Shown one piece after another: positions 44,801 to 53,745 of a stretch of 64,000 nt of DNA. A model generated the notes under the pieces. The model did no database searches and was not told where the DNA came from. It was given only the letters and a program-made list of their open reading frames with translations. The stretch comes from Ardenticatenaceae bacterium (GTDB lineage Bacteria; Chloroflexota; Anaerolineae; Promineifilales; Promineifilaceae): the NCBI GenBank assembly GCA_020634495.1, contig JACKBR010000010.1:1-64000 (forward strand). Reading direction: 5' to 3'. Every line of letters starts with the position of its first letter. The stretch's first letter is position 1. The position numbers and the translations under genes were made by a program.

Positions 44801-45927
44801 TTGGCCAGGCCAATGCGCCAGCAGGTCGTGGTGCGGCCGTTCTGGATGTGCCGATGCTGTATGACAATGATTCCGTCTTTGGCTACACCGATTACAGCTG
44901 GCGCGCCGAATCTGGCGATTGGCGTTTCTTCTGGACAGATGTGGATGGCGATGAACTGCCCGCAAATGGCACCTCCTACCTGGTTGTCGATAACAGTTGG
45001 GACGGCGAGAACAGCGACATCGACACCATTATCTTTGGCCCAACCGAAGATTGTGTGAGCAACGGTGTTGACTGTAGCGGCTTGTTGGGTGGTTATCCTG
45101 GCTCTGCCTTCTATGGCCCCTACACCCTGTCGCAGGTGGGCCGCAGCGCCAATAATTACATTGGCAGCGGTATCTGGCTCTACGAAACGTCTACTGGCGG
45201 GCCACGAGAAATTGTGTCTGCTCCGGTGACGGATGGGCTGCACGGCATCTTCTTCCACCAGGTGCGGGTTGATGGCAGCAGCACGGCCGAACCGTTTGGT
45301 GGCAGCGTGGGTCTGGTCAACCTCGATCCAGGCGAAATCGTTTCCTCAGCTGCTGCTGGGCCTGGCTCCACCAGCCTCACCATTAGCAGTGAGCTGGAAT
45401 TGGGTGCCTTCACTGCCCAAGGCTTTGGTCTGGGTGGCCCGGTTACCACCACAGAAGATATCCTTCAGGATGATCCCAATGATCCTTCCTCAGCTTCATT
45501 TGTGACGACGGTGGACATCACCAACGGCGCTTTGCTGGAGGTTTCTACCTGCTGCACGGCTGGCTCGGACATTGACCTGTACGTTTACGATCCATCAGGC
45601 GCTTTGGTTGGCTCATCGACCACTTCTTCAGATGTGGAGAGTGTTACGGTGGTCTTCCCAGAAGATGGCGCGTACACGGTGGCTGTGCACGGCTGGGGCG
45701 TCCCCAGCGGTTCCGACACCTTTGAACTGACAATCAACGCGGTTCAAGGTACGGATGTCTCGGTTAGCAACTTACCGGCTTCAATTCCGGCTGGTGGTTC
45801 GGCGACCATTGACGTGAACTGGGACACCACGGGCTTTGCTTCTGGCACTTACTATGGCCTTATTTTGATGGGGCCAGGGGAAGCGCCGGGCTTGCTGCAA
45901 GTGCCTGTTGAGATTACGGTTCCGTAG
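41821..45927 (+). CDS. Large secreted subtilisin-family (S8) protease with PPC domain
   Basis: 1368 aa with a signal peptide (IGFLFVLLSLALIVMASAASA, split: FLFVLLSLALIVMAS). The triad is probably Asp207 in SNDSGADY, His436 in GGTHGMG and Ser648 in GGTSMAAP. About 230 residues separate Asp and His, far more than in subtilisin, as in tripeptidyl-peptidase-II-like and other S8 enzymes with inserts. Beta domains follow, with Asp-rich DLDGDGILWDDANGNG (about 850) that may bind calcium, and a PPC domain near the end (about 1220-1305; DIDLYVYDPSG). AGGAGG precedes the ATG. Likely an extracellular protein-degrading enzyme. Confidence 0.93.
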   Translation: MFKHAKQRRIGFLFVLLSLALIVMASAASASDTRPTAVANARAKIHPNLLADVDAALAGDLAANGPAIAARSSTGTGELQFVARVAAGTDLSAYASQWFVRPFADPLGTTVAAGFASPTGILKMAADPAVFALQRSESLVELPQPTDPDVAANLNSAISPALNLSGEAISPGPAPEGWYGTGSAIHGSQEAWAKGYTGSGVRYMSNDSGADYCHPDLQGTWAYIDDAASPYYGLPEMFDSLSSYYAAFDYYTGSTLIAGGLADYADTSATAVGDFSYAPLGSTGAHNYTVPGTSLSGEYHYGSHPDKALAAVADILSGAFGDATAVSGERAAVLVVDENEAGVYDTVYVDINYNFDFSDDSPARLTRDFSNQETACLDYDFDGLNDVSGGLVYFIADGETAVPTLDWYWGIPGSYYGNGDLVAFHVQDFTEGGGTHGMGTTSVAVGQGVVIGSVNWGEGGSPIAGFQGLVVGPGKDVSSTQNGDQYLTPFIEDAYVYAGLGYDGVSGTGDDIQIVSNSFGFSGTDNDGFDFTSRLIDVINRSYAPNTALLFSTGNGAPGYGTAAPPSPASGIGVGASTLYGSIGIFEAIASADQIVGGDIISWSNRGPGARNVVGADIVATGAFGTGDLSLNQVLWGAIATDNFGGTSMAAPVAAGNLALMYQAWYENFGQWPTFEQARTLIMNSATNVEHDVWSQGAGLVNADTGTDIAGGYRGLFVSPSEWAAGDYRGVEYGAFAHIMNPGDRDVQTFSVTNTGDERMWVRVTSETHVQIGSDDLSFTSLDQSQDHGSFTTPDYAFQVDPLIPAGTDLMVVNLSKPYEQFDPNGDQFGPYNNWRVHIQNWTDLDGDGILWDDANGNGKVDLGEADTGEHIRFNYGYGVGPSQQVRISNPLERMDDGLFVTLRHRDQVVDVPQTDLGLEVSYWQLKNWAWARPTRSAFSVAPGETRTFDVTLGVPANTPYGMYEGSINIHYGSDDVVIPVTVAVAASGTSFEFGQANAPAGRGAAVLDVPMLYDNDSVFGYTDYSWRAESGDWRFFWTDVDGDELPANGTSYLVVDNSWDGENSDIDTIIFGPTEDCVSNGVDCSGLLGGYPGSAFYGPYTLSQVGRSANNYIGSGIWLYETSTGGPREIVSAPVTDGLHGIFFHQVRVDGSSTAEPFGGSVGLVNLDPGEIVSSAAAGPGSTSLTISSELELGAFTAQGFGLGGPVTTTEDILQDDPNDPSSASFVTTVDITNGALLEVSTCCTAGSDIDLYVYDPSGALVGSSTTSSDVESVTVVFPEDGAYTVAVHGWGVPSGSDTFELTINAVQGTDVSVSNLPASIPAGGSATIDVNWDTTGFASGTYYGLILMGPGEAPGLLQVPVEITVP

Positions 45928-45962
45928 TTTTTTAATCAGTTAGCTCCATTGTGAGCCTATCG

Positions 45963-45998
45963 AGCCGGAGTGTACTAGCAATGCACTCCGGCTTTTTC
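45963..45998 (+). terminator. Intrinsic terminator after the second subtilase
   Basis: AGCCGGAGTG (45963-45972) pairs with CACTCCGGCT (45984-45993), followed by TTTTCTTTCTTT. It ends the large protease transcript before the MutS-like gene. Confidence 0.9.
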
Positions 45999-46032
45999 TT
46001 TCTTTGGCCATTCCACTATAATCTTCATCTTG

Positions 46033-47874
46033 ATGACAGAAAAAGCGAAGCGCCTTCAGTTGCTACACCATCAGTTAGACCGGCTTGAGCGGCGGCTGGC
46101 CGCATTACGGCAGCGCAGCGAACTGTTTTCGCGGTGGCGGCTCATTTTGTTTGGGCTGGCTGCGGGCATGAGCGGGTTTAGCTTTTTGCAGTGGGGGCCG
46201 GTTGCCTGGTTATGGATAACGGCCGTTTCCCTCATTCCCTTCTTTGCTTCAGTGGCCATTCACCGGCAGGTCGATACGGCCGTTACCCGCTTCACCATCT
46301 GGCAGCAAATTAAACAAACCCACATCGCCCGCATGACGCTGGATTGGCAAAATTTGCCCGCGCCGCAGTCCTTTGCCGTGCCTGCCGATCATCCCTTTGC
46401 CGAGGACATCGATCTGGTGGGGGAATTTTCCTTGCACCGCTTGTTGGATACGGCCGTATCGCAAGAAGGCTCATTAAGATTGCACAACTGGCTGCTGAAC
46501 CAAATACCAGACCCGGCAGAAGTTTGGCAGCGACAGCAGCGGGCGCGTGAGCTGGCCAACCAAACCCACTTCCGGGAGCGGCTGACTTTGCAGGCAACCC
46601 TGGCGGTGGACAAACCAGATGGGCAGTGGGCTGGACAGTCGCTGTTGGATTGGTTAAATGCCAGCCAGGGGGAGCGATCTTTACGGCCGTTGCTGCTCAT
46701 CTTGTCTGGTTTGGCGGCGCTAAACTGGCTGCTCTTTGCTGGCTACCAGCTTGGGCAGTGGCCGCCATTTTGGTTGGGCAGCGCCCTGGTTTATGGCGTG
46801 TTGTTCATTGCCCTGGGCTTCCGGCGCACGGCCACGCTGTTTGCTGACAGCCTGTTTTTGAGTGACCGCTTGCGCGTGCTGAATGGCGTTTTTGGTTTTT
46901 TAGAGCGGTGGCGCTATCGCAAAATGCCCCAGGTGCAGCAGCTTTGCCAGCCATTTTTAGCTGCGGGGGAACGGCCGTCGGCTCACATTGCTCGTATTCA
47001 GAAAGTCGTAGCGGGGATTGGCCTGCGCCAGAATTGGCTGTTGGGGTTTGTGCTGAATGCGTTGGTGCCCTGGGATATTTATTTTGCCTACCGGATGGAC
47101 CAATGCCGGGCAGATTTAAGGGGCCACTTACCCGGCTGGCTAGACATCTGGTTTGAGCTAGAGGCGACCAGCAGCCTGGCCGCATTTGCCTACCTGAATC
47201 CTGGCGAATGGGCCTGGCCAGCGCTAACGGCCAGCAATGCCCCGGCGCTGACCGCCAGGCGGTTGGGGCATCCCCTTATCCGCAGTGAAGAACGGGTGTG
47301 TAATGATTTGCACTTAGACGCCAGGCAATCGATTTACCTGATCACTGGATCAAACATGGCGGGCAAGAGTTCGTTTTTGCGGGCCATTGGGGTGAATTTG
47401 GCGCTGGCCTATGCGGGTGGCCCGGCCGTGGCCGAATCGTTTTGTGCCAGTTGGCTGCGCCTTTTTGCCACCATTCGCGTGGCGGACTCTTTGACCGATG
47501 GCTTTTCCTTTTTTTATGCCGAGGTGCGCCGCCTGTCGCAGTTGTTAACCGCACTCAAGGATGATGGGGAACGGCCGTTGCTCTTTTTGATCGACGAGAT
47601 TTTTCGGGGAACCAATAATCGGGAGCGGCTGATTGGCAGCCGGGCGTACATTCAGGCGCTGACGCAGGGCAGCGGATTAGGCGCAATTGCCACCCACGAT
47701 TTAGAGCTGGTGCAGCTGGCGGCGGAGACAGAAAAGATACAAAATATGCACTTTCGGGATGGAGTGGTGGACGGCCGTATGGTCTTCGATTACAAACTGC
47801 ATCCTGGCCCATGCCCCACAACCAATGCGCTAAAAATTATGCAGTTGGCCGGACTGCCCATCAACCCAGAATAA
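46033..47874 (+). CDS. Membrane-anchored MutS-family ATPase
   Basis: 613 aa. The C-terminal third is a MutS domain V ATPase with GSNMAGKSSFLR (Walker A, about 438-449), LFLIDEIFRGTNNRER (Walker B, about 518-533) and ATHDLEL. The preceding helical part fits the MutS core/clamp. No mismatch-recognition or Smr nuclease domain is present. Two hydrophobic pairs, about 38-75 and 220-262, look like membrane hairpins, as in a little-studied MutS group of Bacteroidetes and Chloroflexota. A role in mismatch repair is unlikely; membrane-linked DNA handling is possible. The upstream in-frame TTG is a poorer start. Confidence 0.88.
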   Translation: MTEKAKRLQLLHHQLDRLERRLAALRQRSELFSRWRLILFGLAAGMSGFSFLQWGPVAWLWITAVSLIPFFASVAIHRQVDTAVTRFTIWQQIKQTHIARMTLDWQNLPAPQSFAVPADHPFAEDIDLVGEFSLHRLLDTAVSQEGSLRLHNWLLNQIPDPAEVWQRQQRARELANQTHFRERLTLQATLAVDKPDGQWAGQSLLDWLNASQGERSLRPLLLILSGLAALNWLLFAGYQLGQWPPFWLGSALVYGVLFIALGFRRTATLFADSLFLSDRLRVLNGVFGFLERWRYRKMPQVQQLCQPFLAAGERPSAHIARIQKVVAGIGLRQNWLLGFVLNALVPWDIYFAYRMDQCRADLRGHLPGWLDIWFELEATSSLAAFAYLNPGEWAWPALTASNAPALTARRLGHPLIRSEERVCNDLHLDARQSIYLITGSNMAGKSSFLRAIGVNLALAYAGGPAVAESFCASWLRLFATIRVADSLTDGFSFFYAEVRRLSQLLTALKDDGERPLLFLIDEIFRGTNNRERLIGSRAYIQALTQGSGLGAIATHDLELVQLAAETEKIQNMHFRDGVVDGRMVFDYKLHPGPCPTTNALKIMQLAGLPINPE

Positions 47875-48268
47875 CAATGACGTTTACTCGCTTTTCACCA
47901 GATTCGTCCCGGTTTTTCACAGCCCAGCCTGCCCCTCATTGCTATACTGCTCTTGTGGCTTTGTAAGCAATCAACTTAATGGGCATTGGTTTTTCCAAAC
48001 GCACGTTGGCCGGTTGCAAAATACCCAAACATAAAGTTTTCATTAATTTAGATTGTAAGTAACCCCCGTCAAACTTTAGCAAGATGGCAATTATTGTCGT
48101 CCCATAATGCGTTTTGAACTTGCAAGCGACAATCGATCATCCATTTCGTCGCCTGTTTCAGCAACAACTTCTTGCGGTGGAGCCAAAACTGAATATTTGT
48201 TTACTTTGACCAGGATTTGAAGTAACGGCAGTGCATTTTTGTGCTGCATCTTGGCGTGAGAGAAAGGT
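47875..48268 (+). other. Leader region of the 1759-aa secreted protein
   Basis: 394 bases without a gene. An extended -10 TGCTATACT lies at 47940-47948, leaving a leader of about 315 bases. No strong hairpin or known riboswitch is recognised; AGAAAGGT serves as ribosome-binding site just before the ATG. Confidence 0.5.
47940..47948 (+). promoter_or_regulatory. Extended -10 promoter upstream of the 1759-aa gene
   Basis: TGCTATACT again fits TGnTATAMT, the third such site before a large secreted-protein gene in this window. -35 not evident. Confidence 0.45.
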
Positions 48269-51200
48269 ATGGACAGAGTGAATCAATCTAAAAAACTTTG
48301 GCGTCCCCTTTATTTGTTTCTAGCAGCCTTATTTGTATTGTTTGTTACCACTTCGGTCATGGCCAGCGGGCGAAATACGGCCGTTTTCACCGTAAACACC
48401 ACTGCCGATGAAGACGATGGATATTGCACGAAGGAACATTGCTCCTTGCGTGAAGCCATAAACATGGCAAATTCACTCTACAGCGGTTCAGCCTTCATCC
48501 AGTTCAAAGTTGGCACACTCAATCCAATCGTCATTTCACCCACCTCGCCACTCCCGGCAATTACCAGCTCTGTTTTGCTAAAAACCAATGTGTACGACAG
48601 CGTTGATGTTATTTTGGATGGCAGTTTGGCCGGTAGCGCCGATGGCCTGGTTTTGGCCGGAGATGGAATTACCGTGTTGAACCTTACCATTCAAAATTTT
48701 GCTGGGAACGGCATCCTAATTACTGGCAATAATAATTCAGTTAATGGCGCTGCCATCAGCGGAAACGGCGGCAGCGGTGTTCAGGTGGTGGGTGGCAGCG
48801 GCAACAAGCTGAGCCAAACCGTTGTTTTTGCCAATGGCGGTTTAGGCGTAGACCTGGACGGTGACGGCCAGACGACCAATGATATGAAGGATGAGGATGG
48901 CGGGGCAAACGGCCGTCAAAACTTCCCCAATCTCATTAGAGCCGTCCCCACAGAAGGTGGTTTAGCCATCGAGGGTGTGCTAAACAGCAAGGCTTATCAG
49001 AATTTCACAATTGATTTTTATGCCAGCGAAAACTGTGCCCAAACTGGGTTTGGCCAGGGAGAAACCTGGCTGGGCAGCACAGAGGTGGCTACGGATCAAA
49101 ATGGTAATGCAAGTTTTAACACGGCCGTTTCCACCACGCTCACCGATGCCAGCCTGACCGCCCTGGCCACTGGCTCAGATGGCACTTCTGAATTTAGCCG
49201 CTGCATTCGGGCCGGTCTGGGCAACGATTCCTGGCCTCGCGCCCTGCGCCTGGACTTAGCGCCAGATAGCGTTTCGCCAGAGGTGCAGACTGCCCAGGTA
49301 AGCCAACAGCTAGACCTGGTTGGGCAGTCCCGCTGGTACAAGTTCTCTGTCCAGCCAAACAGTCAACTGGTGATTACCCTTACAGACTTACCAGCGAACT
49401 ACGACCTAACAGTTTATGAAGATATTGCTGCTGAATGGGAATCACTTCTGACGCTGGACGACACGGAAGATTTGGTCTCGTTAACGGCCGAATTTGCCCC
49501 CGATGCGTTCAGCCCGGACGCCTTCAGTCCCGATGCGTTTAGCCCGGACGCCTTCAGTCCCGATGCGTTTAGCCCAGATGCCTTTTCACCCGATGCGTTT
49601 AGCCCGGACGCCTTCAGCCCGGATGCGTTCAGCCCGGATGCGTTTAGTCCAGACGCTTTTTCGCCCGATGCGTTCAGCCCGGATGCGTTCAGCCCAGACG
49701 CTTTTTCACCCGATGCGTTTAGCCCGGATGCGTTTAGTCCGGACGCCTTTTCGCCCGATGCGTTTAGCCCCGATGCGTTCTCTAGCGCCCAAATGCGCAG
49801 CCTGATAGCGGTGTCTGCCTTCAACGGCAATGCAGGCGAGGGAGTGCGGCTTAACACCTGGGAAAACAGCGGCGACTTTTACGTTCGGGTGCGTGGGCGC
49901 AATGGGGCGTTCGATGCAAACAGCAGCTTCACTGTGAACGTGACGCAGACGACGGGTAGCTGTGGTGAGGTGACAACCGCGCTACCGGCCAGCACGCATA
50001 CGGCCGTTGCCAACAGTTACGGCACCATTATTTTGGTTGATTACGGCCGTATGTCCGGCGATCTCAGCACCATGCAAACCCGCCTGGCTGAGTTTGCCGC
50101 CCGCGCCGAGGTCAACGGCGTCATTGTGGATGTGAACAGCGATGCCCGCGTCGCAGCCGCCAACGCCCAGGCAGATATGTACCCTGCCTGTCCCTTTGCC
50201 AAAAATCTGGTAGCCAATTCAATCAAAGAGATTGTAGACGGCTACCGTGAGCTGAATCCCCTGGCCTACATCGTCATCATCGGCAACGATGATGTGATCC
50301 CCTTCTTCCGCCATCCCGACCAGGCGCTGCTGGCCAATGAGCGCAATTACGTACCGCCCGTTTTGGACACCACAGCTTCTCAAGCCAGTTTGCGGTTGGG
50401 CTACGTCTTGGGCCAAGATCGCTATGGCGCTTCGCTAGAGCTTTCTAGTAAAGGCGACACGCTGCCCATCCCAGACCTGGCCGTTGGGCGGCTGGTAGAA
50501 ACGCCTGCGCAAGTTGTCACCATGCTCGATGCCTATCTAAGCACAGCCAATGGGGTCGTTTCGGCACCCAGTTCTGCTTTGGTCACCGGGTATGACTTCC
50601 TGCAAGATTCAGCCGACGCAATTGCGGCCGAGCTGACGGCGGGGTTGGGCAGCAGCGCCACCACGCTCATTACGCCGCGTGATGTGGCTCCAACTGATCC
50701 AGCCTCCTGGACAGCCACCGATTTACGCAATCTGCTGTTGACCAACCGGTATGATGTTAGCTTTTTAGCCGGGCACTTCAGCGCCAGCAGCGCCCTGGCA
50801 GCCGATTACACAACCCGGCTGTTGGCCTCAGAGCTGGCCGCTTCCAGCGTGGATATGACCAACGCGCTTATCTTTAGCGCTGGCTGCCATTCTGGTTACA
50901 ACATTGTAGATGCCCACGATGTGCCTGGGGTCACGGCCGAACCCGACTGGGCTCAGGCGTTTGCCAGCAAAGGGGCCACGCTGATTGCCGGAACCGGCTA
51001 CCAATATGGCGATACCGATTTTATTGAATACAGCGAGCGGCTTTATCTGGCTTTTAGCCAGGAGCTGCGGGCTGGCACTGGCCCAGTGGCCATTGGGCAG
51101 GCGCTGGCAGCGGCCAAGCAAACTTACCTGATGGAAACGCAAGAATTACGGCCGTTGCACGAAAAATCCCTCATCGAAGCGACCCTGTTTGGCCTGCCCA

Positions 51201-53548
51201 TGCTCAAAATTGAGATGCCAGCTGGACGTGGCAACGCCTCCGGCGACACCTCAGTCGTGGGCAGTACAATGAACTTTACCAGCAATCCTGGCCTCACTTT
51301 GGGCCTCACTTATGCCGATCTCACCATTGAGCCAGACTTGATGCGCGTTGATAAAATGCTAGATGTCGTTGGTGGCGAAGAACCCAGCACCATGACGGCT
51401 TCTTACTTTAGCGGCAGCGATGGCGTCATTGTTAATCCGGCAGAGCCCATCTTGCCGCTGGAATCGTTTAATGTGGGCGTGGCCGATACCGTTTTACGTG
51501 GTGTGGGCTTCTGGGGTGGCGAATTTACAGAAGTTTCTGACTTCCTGCCGCTGACTGGCGCGGCAACAACCGAGGTTCGGGGCGTGCATCCTCCCTTTGC
51601 CAGCACCGTCAATTACCCCATTCAACCCTACCAGGTGAACTACTTCGGGCAGCTTGTTAATGGCATGTCTGGCCCGGTGCAGCTAAACGTAACGCCAGCC
51701 CAGTTCATGTCAGATTCGCCTGGCTCGCTCACTGGCACAATGCGCCAGTTTGGCTCGATGAGTTTCCGGCTGTATTACAGCAACTACACAGCCCAGTCGC
51801 AGATTTCTGGCAATGTGCCCGCTTTGGCTGCCCCACCGGCCATTGCCCAAATTGATGCTTTCCCCGGCGACGATGACGTGACTTTTCAGGCGCGAGTGGT
51901 CGGTGACCCGGCGGCGGGCATCCAGCAGGTTTGGGTGACGTACACGGGTACGGGGCCGCTGGCTGGCCAGTGGCAATCGATTGAATTGGCACAAAGCAGC
52001 AACGATTCAACGCTCTGGGCGGCTACGCTGCCGCTTAATGGCGTGCCTGCGGCCGAGGTTCAGTTTATGGTGCAGGCTGTAAATGGCGTTGGTTTGGTGA
52101 GTGCGGCGACGAATCTAGGCGCTTTTTATAGTGGCGCAGGTACGGCCGCTGGTGATTTATTGGCAACGGCCGTTTCCCTGCAATCTCCCCCAACATCTGG
52201 CGCTTATAGCAATAAAATTACCGTCGCTGCCCAACTTTCATCTGATGGCGATCCCCTGCCTGGCAAGCTCCTTGCCTTCCGCATCGGCTCGCAGACGCGC
52301 ACCGCCTTTACAGATGTTAATGGCGTGGCAACCGTTGACCTGCCGCTGCTGGGTATACCCGGTGCGGCAGAGCTGGCTGTCACCTTTGCTGGCGATGCCG
52401 TTTACCAGGCTTCGTTTGATACAGCGCCTTTTACCATTACCAAGCAGGCCACCAGCCTGACGCTGACGCCAGGTTCTGCCACCATTGAAGTGGGCGACCC
52501 GGCTCCTTTTGTGGCTACCTTGTTGGATGCTGCGGGACGGCCGTTTGGCCAGAAAACCGTCTTCTTCATCATCACTGGCCCCAATGGCAGCTATGCCGAA
52601 GCGGTTATCACCGATTTTGCTGGACGCGCTTCGTTAGATTCAGTTCCGCTGCCAGCAGGAACGTACACAGTTTCCGTCTACTTTAGCGGCACCATTCCGC
52701 TCCCCGGCGGCAGCCTGAGCCTGCCCGATGATCGTTACTTGCCAGCGACAACCAGCGGCCTGCTTACCATTGAGGAAGGCCAGGTGGAGACTGGAAAGAG
52801 TTTGTACCTGAGCACAGAGGATGGTGGCACCGTTGCGGGAGTTGCTTACAGCCGCGAAGACGTGCTGGGCTTTAATTTGGACAGTGGCGATTGGTCTCTG
52901 CTGTTTGACGGCTCTGATGTAGGGCTGGCGGGCCAAAACGTGACTGCCTTTGCCTGGCTGCCAGACGGCAGCCTGCTGGTTGCCGTGGCCGATGATTTCT
53001 ATCTGGCGGCCTTGGATCGACCCACCGAGCGTGGCGGCAACAATGTGGATAATTCCGATATTCTGCGTTTTGTACCAGATTCACTTGGTGAAGCGACGGC
53101 AGGCAGTTGGGAACTGTATTTTGATGGGTCTGATGTGGATTTGAAAACCCCACAAGAGTCCATTGATGCCCTGACGGTGTTGGCAGACGGCCGTATCGTC
53201 ATCAGCACATCTGGGCCGTTCAAAGCTGGCAGCCTGAATGCCAAAAGCCGCGATCTGGTCATCTTTACCCCAACCACCTTGGGCGAAGCGACATCTGGCA
53301 GTTGGGCACTCTACTTTGATGGCTCCGATGTGGCCTTGCTCAGCGCCAGTCAAGACAGCATTGTGGCTGTGCATCAGGATGAGGAAACCGGTGATTTGTA
53401 CCTGGTTACCAGCAGCGCCGATGGCCTGGTTCTGGTTTGCAGCCCCACGACGTTGGGCGACTATACCGACTGCACCTTTACCACTTTCTGGGAAGGCAGC
53501 GCCTACGGTTTAGATAGCAGCCAACTGGATGCTATCGCGATTCGTTAG
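48269..53548 (+). CDS. Giant secreted protein: CSLREAI/beta-helix, DAFSP repeats, C25-like caspase-fold protease, Ig-like and LYFDGSDV repeats
   Basis: 1759 aa with a signal peptide. Order: a CSLREAI-type domain (about 45-70, CSLREAINMAN) starting a right-handed beta-helix (to about 215); a PPC-like domain (about 345-570) split by 19 DAFSP repeats (412-506); a peptidase C25/gingipain-like caspase fold (about 585-985) with His836 in LAGHFS and Cys873 in SAGCHSG, a plausible dyad; beta modules; two Ig-like domains (about 1295-1500); and a C-terminal region with three LYFDGSDV-type repeats plus one degenerate copy. Likely an extracellular protease or adhesin. No sorting signal was recognised. 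Confidence 0.9.
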   Translation: MDRVNQSKKLWRPLYLFLAALFVLFVTTSVMASGRNTAVFTVNTTADEDDGYCTKEHCSLREAINMANSLYSGSAFIQFKVGTLNPIVISPTSPLPAITSSVLLKTNVYDSVDVILDGSLAGSADGLVLAGDGITVLNLTIQNFAGNGILITGNNNSVNGAAISGNGGSGVQVVGGSGNKLSQTVVFANGGLGVDLDGDGQTTNDMKDEDGGANGRQNFPNLIRAVPTEGGLAIEGVLNSKAYQNFTIDFYASENCAQTGFGQGETWLGSTEVATDQNGNASFNTAVSTTLTDASLTALATGSDGTSEFSRCIRAGLGNDSWPRALRLDLAPDSVSPEVQTAQVSQQLDLVGQSRWYKFSVQPNSQLVITLTDLPANYDLTVYEDIAAEWESLLTLDDTEDLVSLTAEFAPDAFSPDAFSPDAFSPDAFSPDAFSPDAFSPDAFSPDAFSPDAFSPDAFSPDAFSPDAFSPDAFSPDAFSPDAFSPDAFSPDAFSPDAFSPDAFSSAQMRSLIAVSAFNGNAGEGVRLNTWENSGDFYVRVRGRNGAFDANSSFTVNVTQTTGSCGEVTTALPASTHTAVANSYGTIILVDYGRMSGDLSTMQTRLAEFAARAEVNGVIVDVNSDARVAAANAQADMYPACPFAKNLVANSIKEIVDGYRELNPLAYIVIIGNDDVIPFFRHPDQALLANERNYVPPVLDTTASQASLRLGYVLGQDRYGASLELSSKGDTLPIPDLAVGRLVETPAQVVTMLDAYLSTANGVVSAPSSALVTGYDFLQDSADAIAAELTAGLGSSATTLITPRDVAPTDPASWTATDLRNLLLTNRYDVSFLAGHFSASSALAADYTTRLLASELAASSVDMTNALIFSAGCHSGYNIVDAHDVPGVTAEPDWAQAFASKGATLIAGTGYQYGDTDFIEYSERLYLAFSQELRAGTGPVAIGQALAAAKQTYLMETQELRPLHEKSLIEATLFGLPMLKIEMPAGRGNASGDTSVVGSTMNFTSNPGLTLGLTYADLTIEPDLMRVDKMLDVVGGEEPSTMTASYFSGSDGVIVNPAEPILPLESFNVGVADTVLRGVGFWGGEFTEVSDFLPLTGAATTEVRGVHPPFASTVNYPIQPYQVNYFGQLVNGMSGPVQLNVTPAQFMSDSPGSLTGTMRQFGSMSFRLYYSNYTAQSQISGNVPALAAPPAIAQIDAFPGDDDVTFQARVVGDPAAGIQQVWVTYTGTGPLAGQWQSIELAQSSNDSTLWAATLPLNGVPAAEVQFMVQAVNGVGLVSAATNLGAFYSGAGTAAGDLLATAVSLQSPPTSGAYSNKITVAAQLSSDGDPLPGKLLAFRIGSQTRTAFTDVNGVATVDLPLLGIPGAAELAVTFAGDAVYQASFDTAPFTITKQATSLTLTPGSATIEVGDPAPFVATLLDAAGRPFGQKTVFFIITGPNGSYAEAVITDFAGRASLDSVPLPAGTYTVSVYFSGTIPLPGGSLSLPDDRYLPATTSGLLTIEEGQVETGKSLYLSTEDGGTVAGVAYSREDVLGFNLDSGDWSLLFDGSDVGLAGQNVTAFAWLPDGSLLVAVADDFYLAALDRPTERGGNNVDNSDILRFVPDSLGEATAGSWELYFDGSDVDLKTPQESIDALTVLADGRIVISTSGPFKAGSLNAKSRDLVIFTPTTLGEATSGSWALYFDGSDVALLSASQDSIVAVHQDEETGDLYLVTSSADGLVLVCSPTTLGDYTDCTFTTFWEGSAYGLDSSQLDAIAIR
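49502..49786 (+). repeat. 19 tandem 15-bp units encoding DAFSP
   Basis: Nineteen in-frame units of 15 bases (consensus GATGCGTTTAGCCCG) encode DAFSP, the last DAFSS. Units differ at silent positions (GAT/GAC, GCG/GCC/GCT, TTC/TTT, AGC/AGT/TCA/TCG) while the amino acids stay the same, so the peptide is under selection and the array is not a recent slippage product. It lies inside a PPC-like domain of the 1759-aa protein. Confidence 0.95.
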
Positions 53549-53573
53549 CTAAAGCATATCCACTTATTCTCTC

Positions 53574-53613
53574 AAGCTGGGGTTGGATTGTTCTGGCCCC
53601 AGCTTTTCTTTTA
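53574..53613 (+). terminator. Intrinsic terminator after the 1759-aa gene
   Basis: AAGCTGGGG (53574-53582) pairs with CCCCAGCTT (53597-53605), then TTCTTTTAG. Confidence 0.85.
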
Positions 53614-53649
53614 GATTTTCAGGCACCCTATCACTTTAGAATCTACCCG

Positions 53650-53745
53650 AAAAAGCCACAGAGGAAAAAGAGGATTCGGAGGCATTGAACCTAAACTCAA
53701 AAACCTCTGTGTACTCTGCGGCTCTGTGGCTACTATTCGGATAAG
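53650..53745. repeat. Palindromic spacer element (CCACAGAGG / CCTCTGTG type)
   Basis: AAGCCACAGAGGAAAAAGAGG faces CCTCTGTGTACTCTGCGGC then TCTGTGGCT, an imperfect long hairpin. The CTCTGYG unit is the complement of the CGCAGAG units at 33340-33600. The rest of the 444-base gap holds a TATAAT at 53922 and no gene. Confidence 0.65.

Noticed and set aside
49502..49786. CRISPR-like periodic repeat
   Set aside because: Units are contiguous 15-mers without unique spacers and are in frame within a coding sequence; no cas genes nearby.
49414..49857. Minus-strand frame with NASGLNASGEKASG repeats
   Set aside because: It is only the complement of the DAFSP array; the plus frame continues through a 1759-aa protein with a signal peptide.
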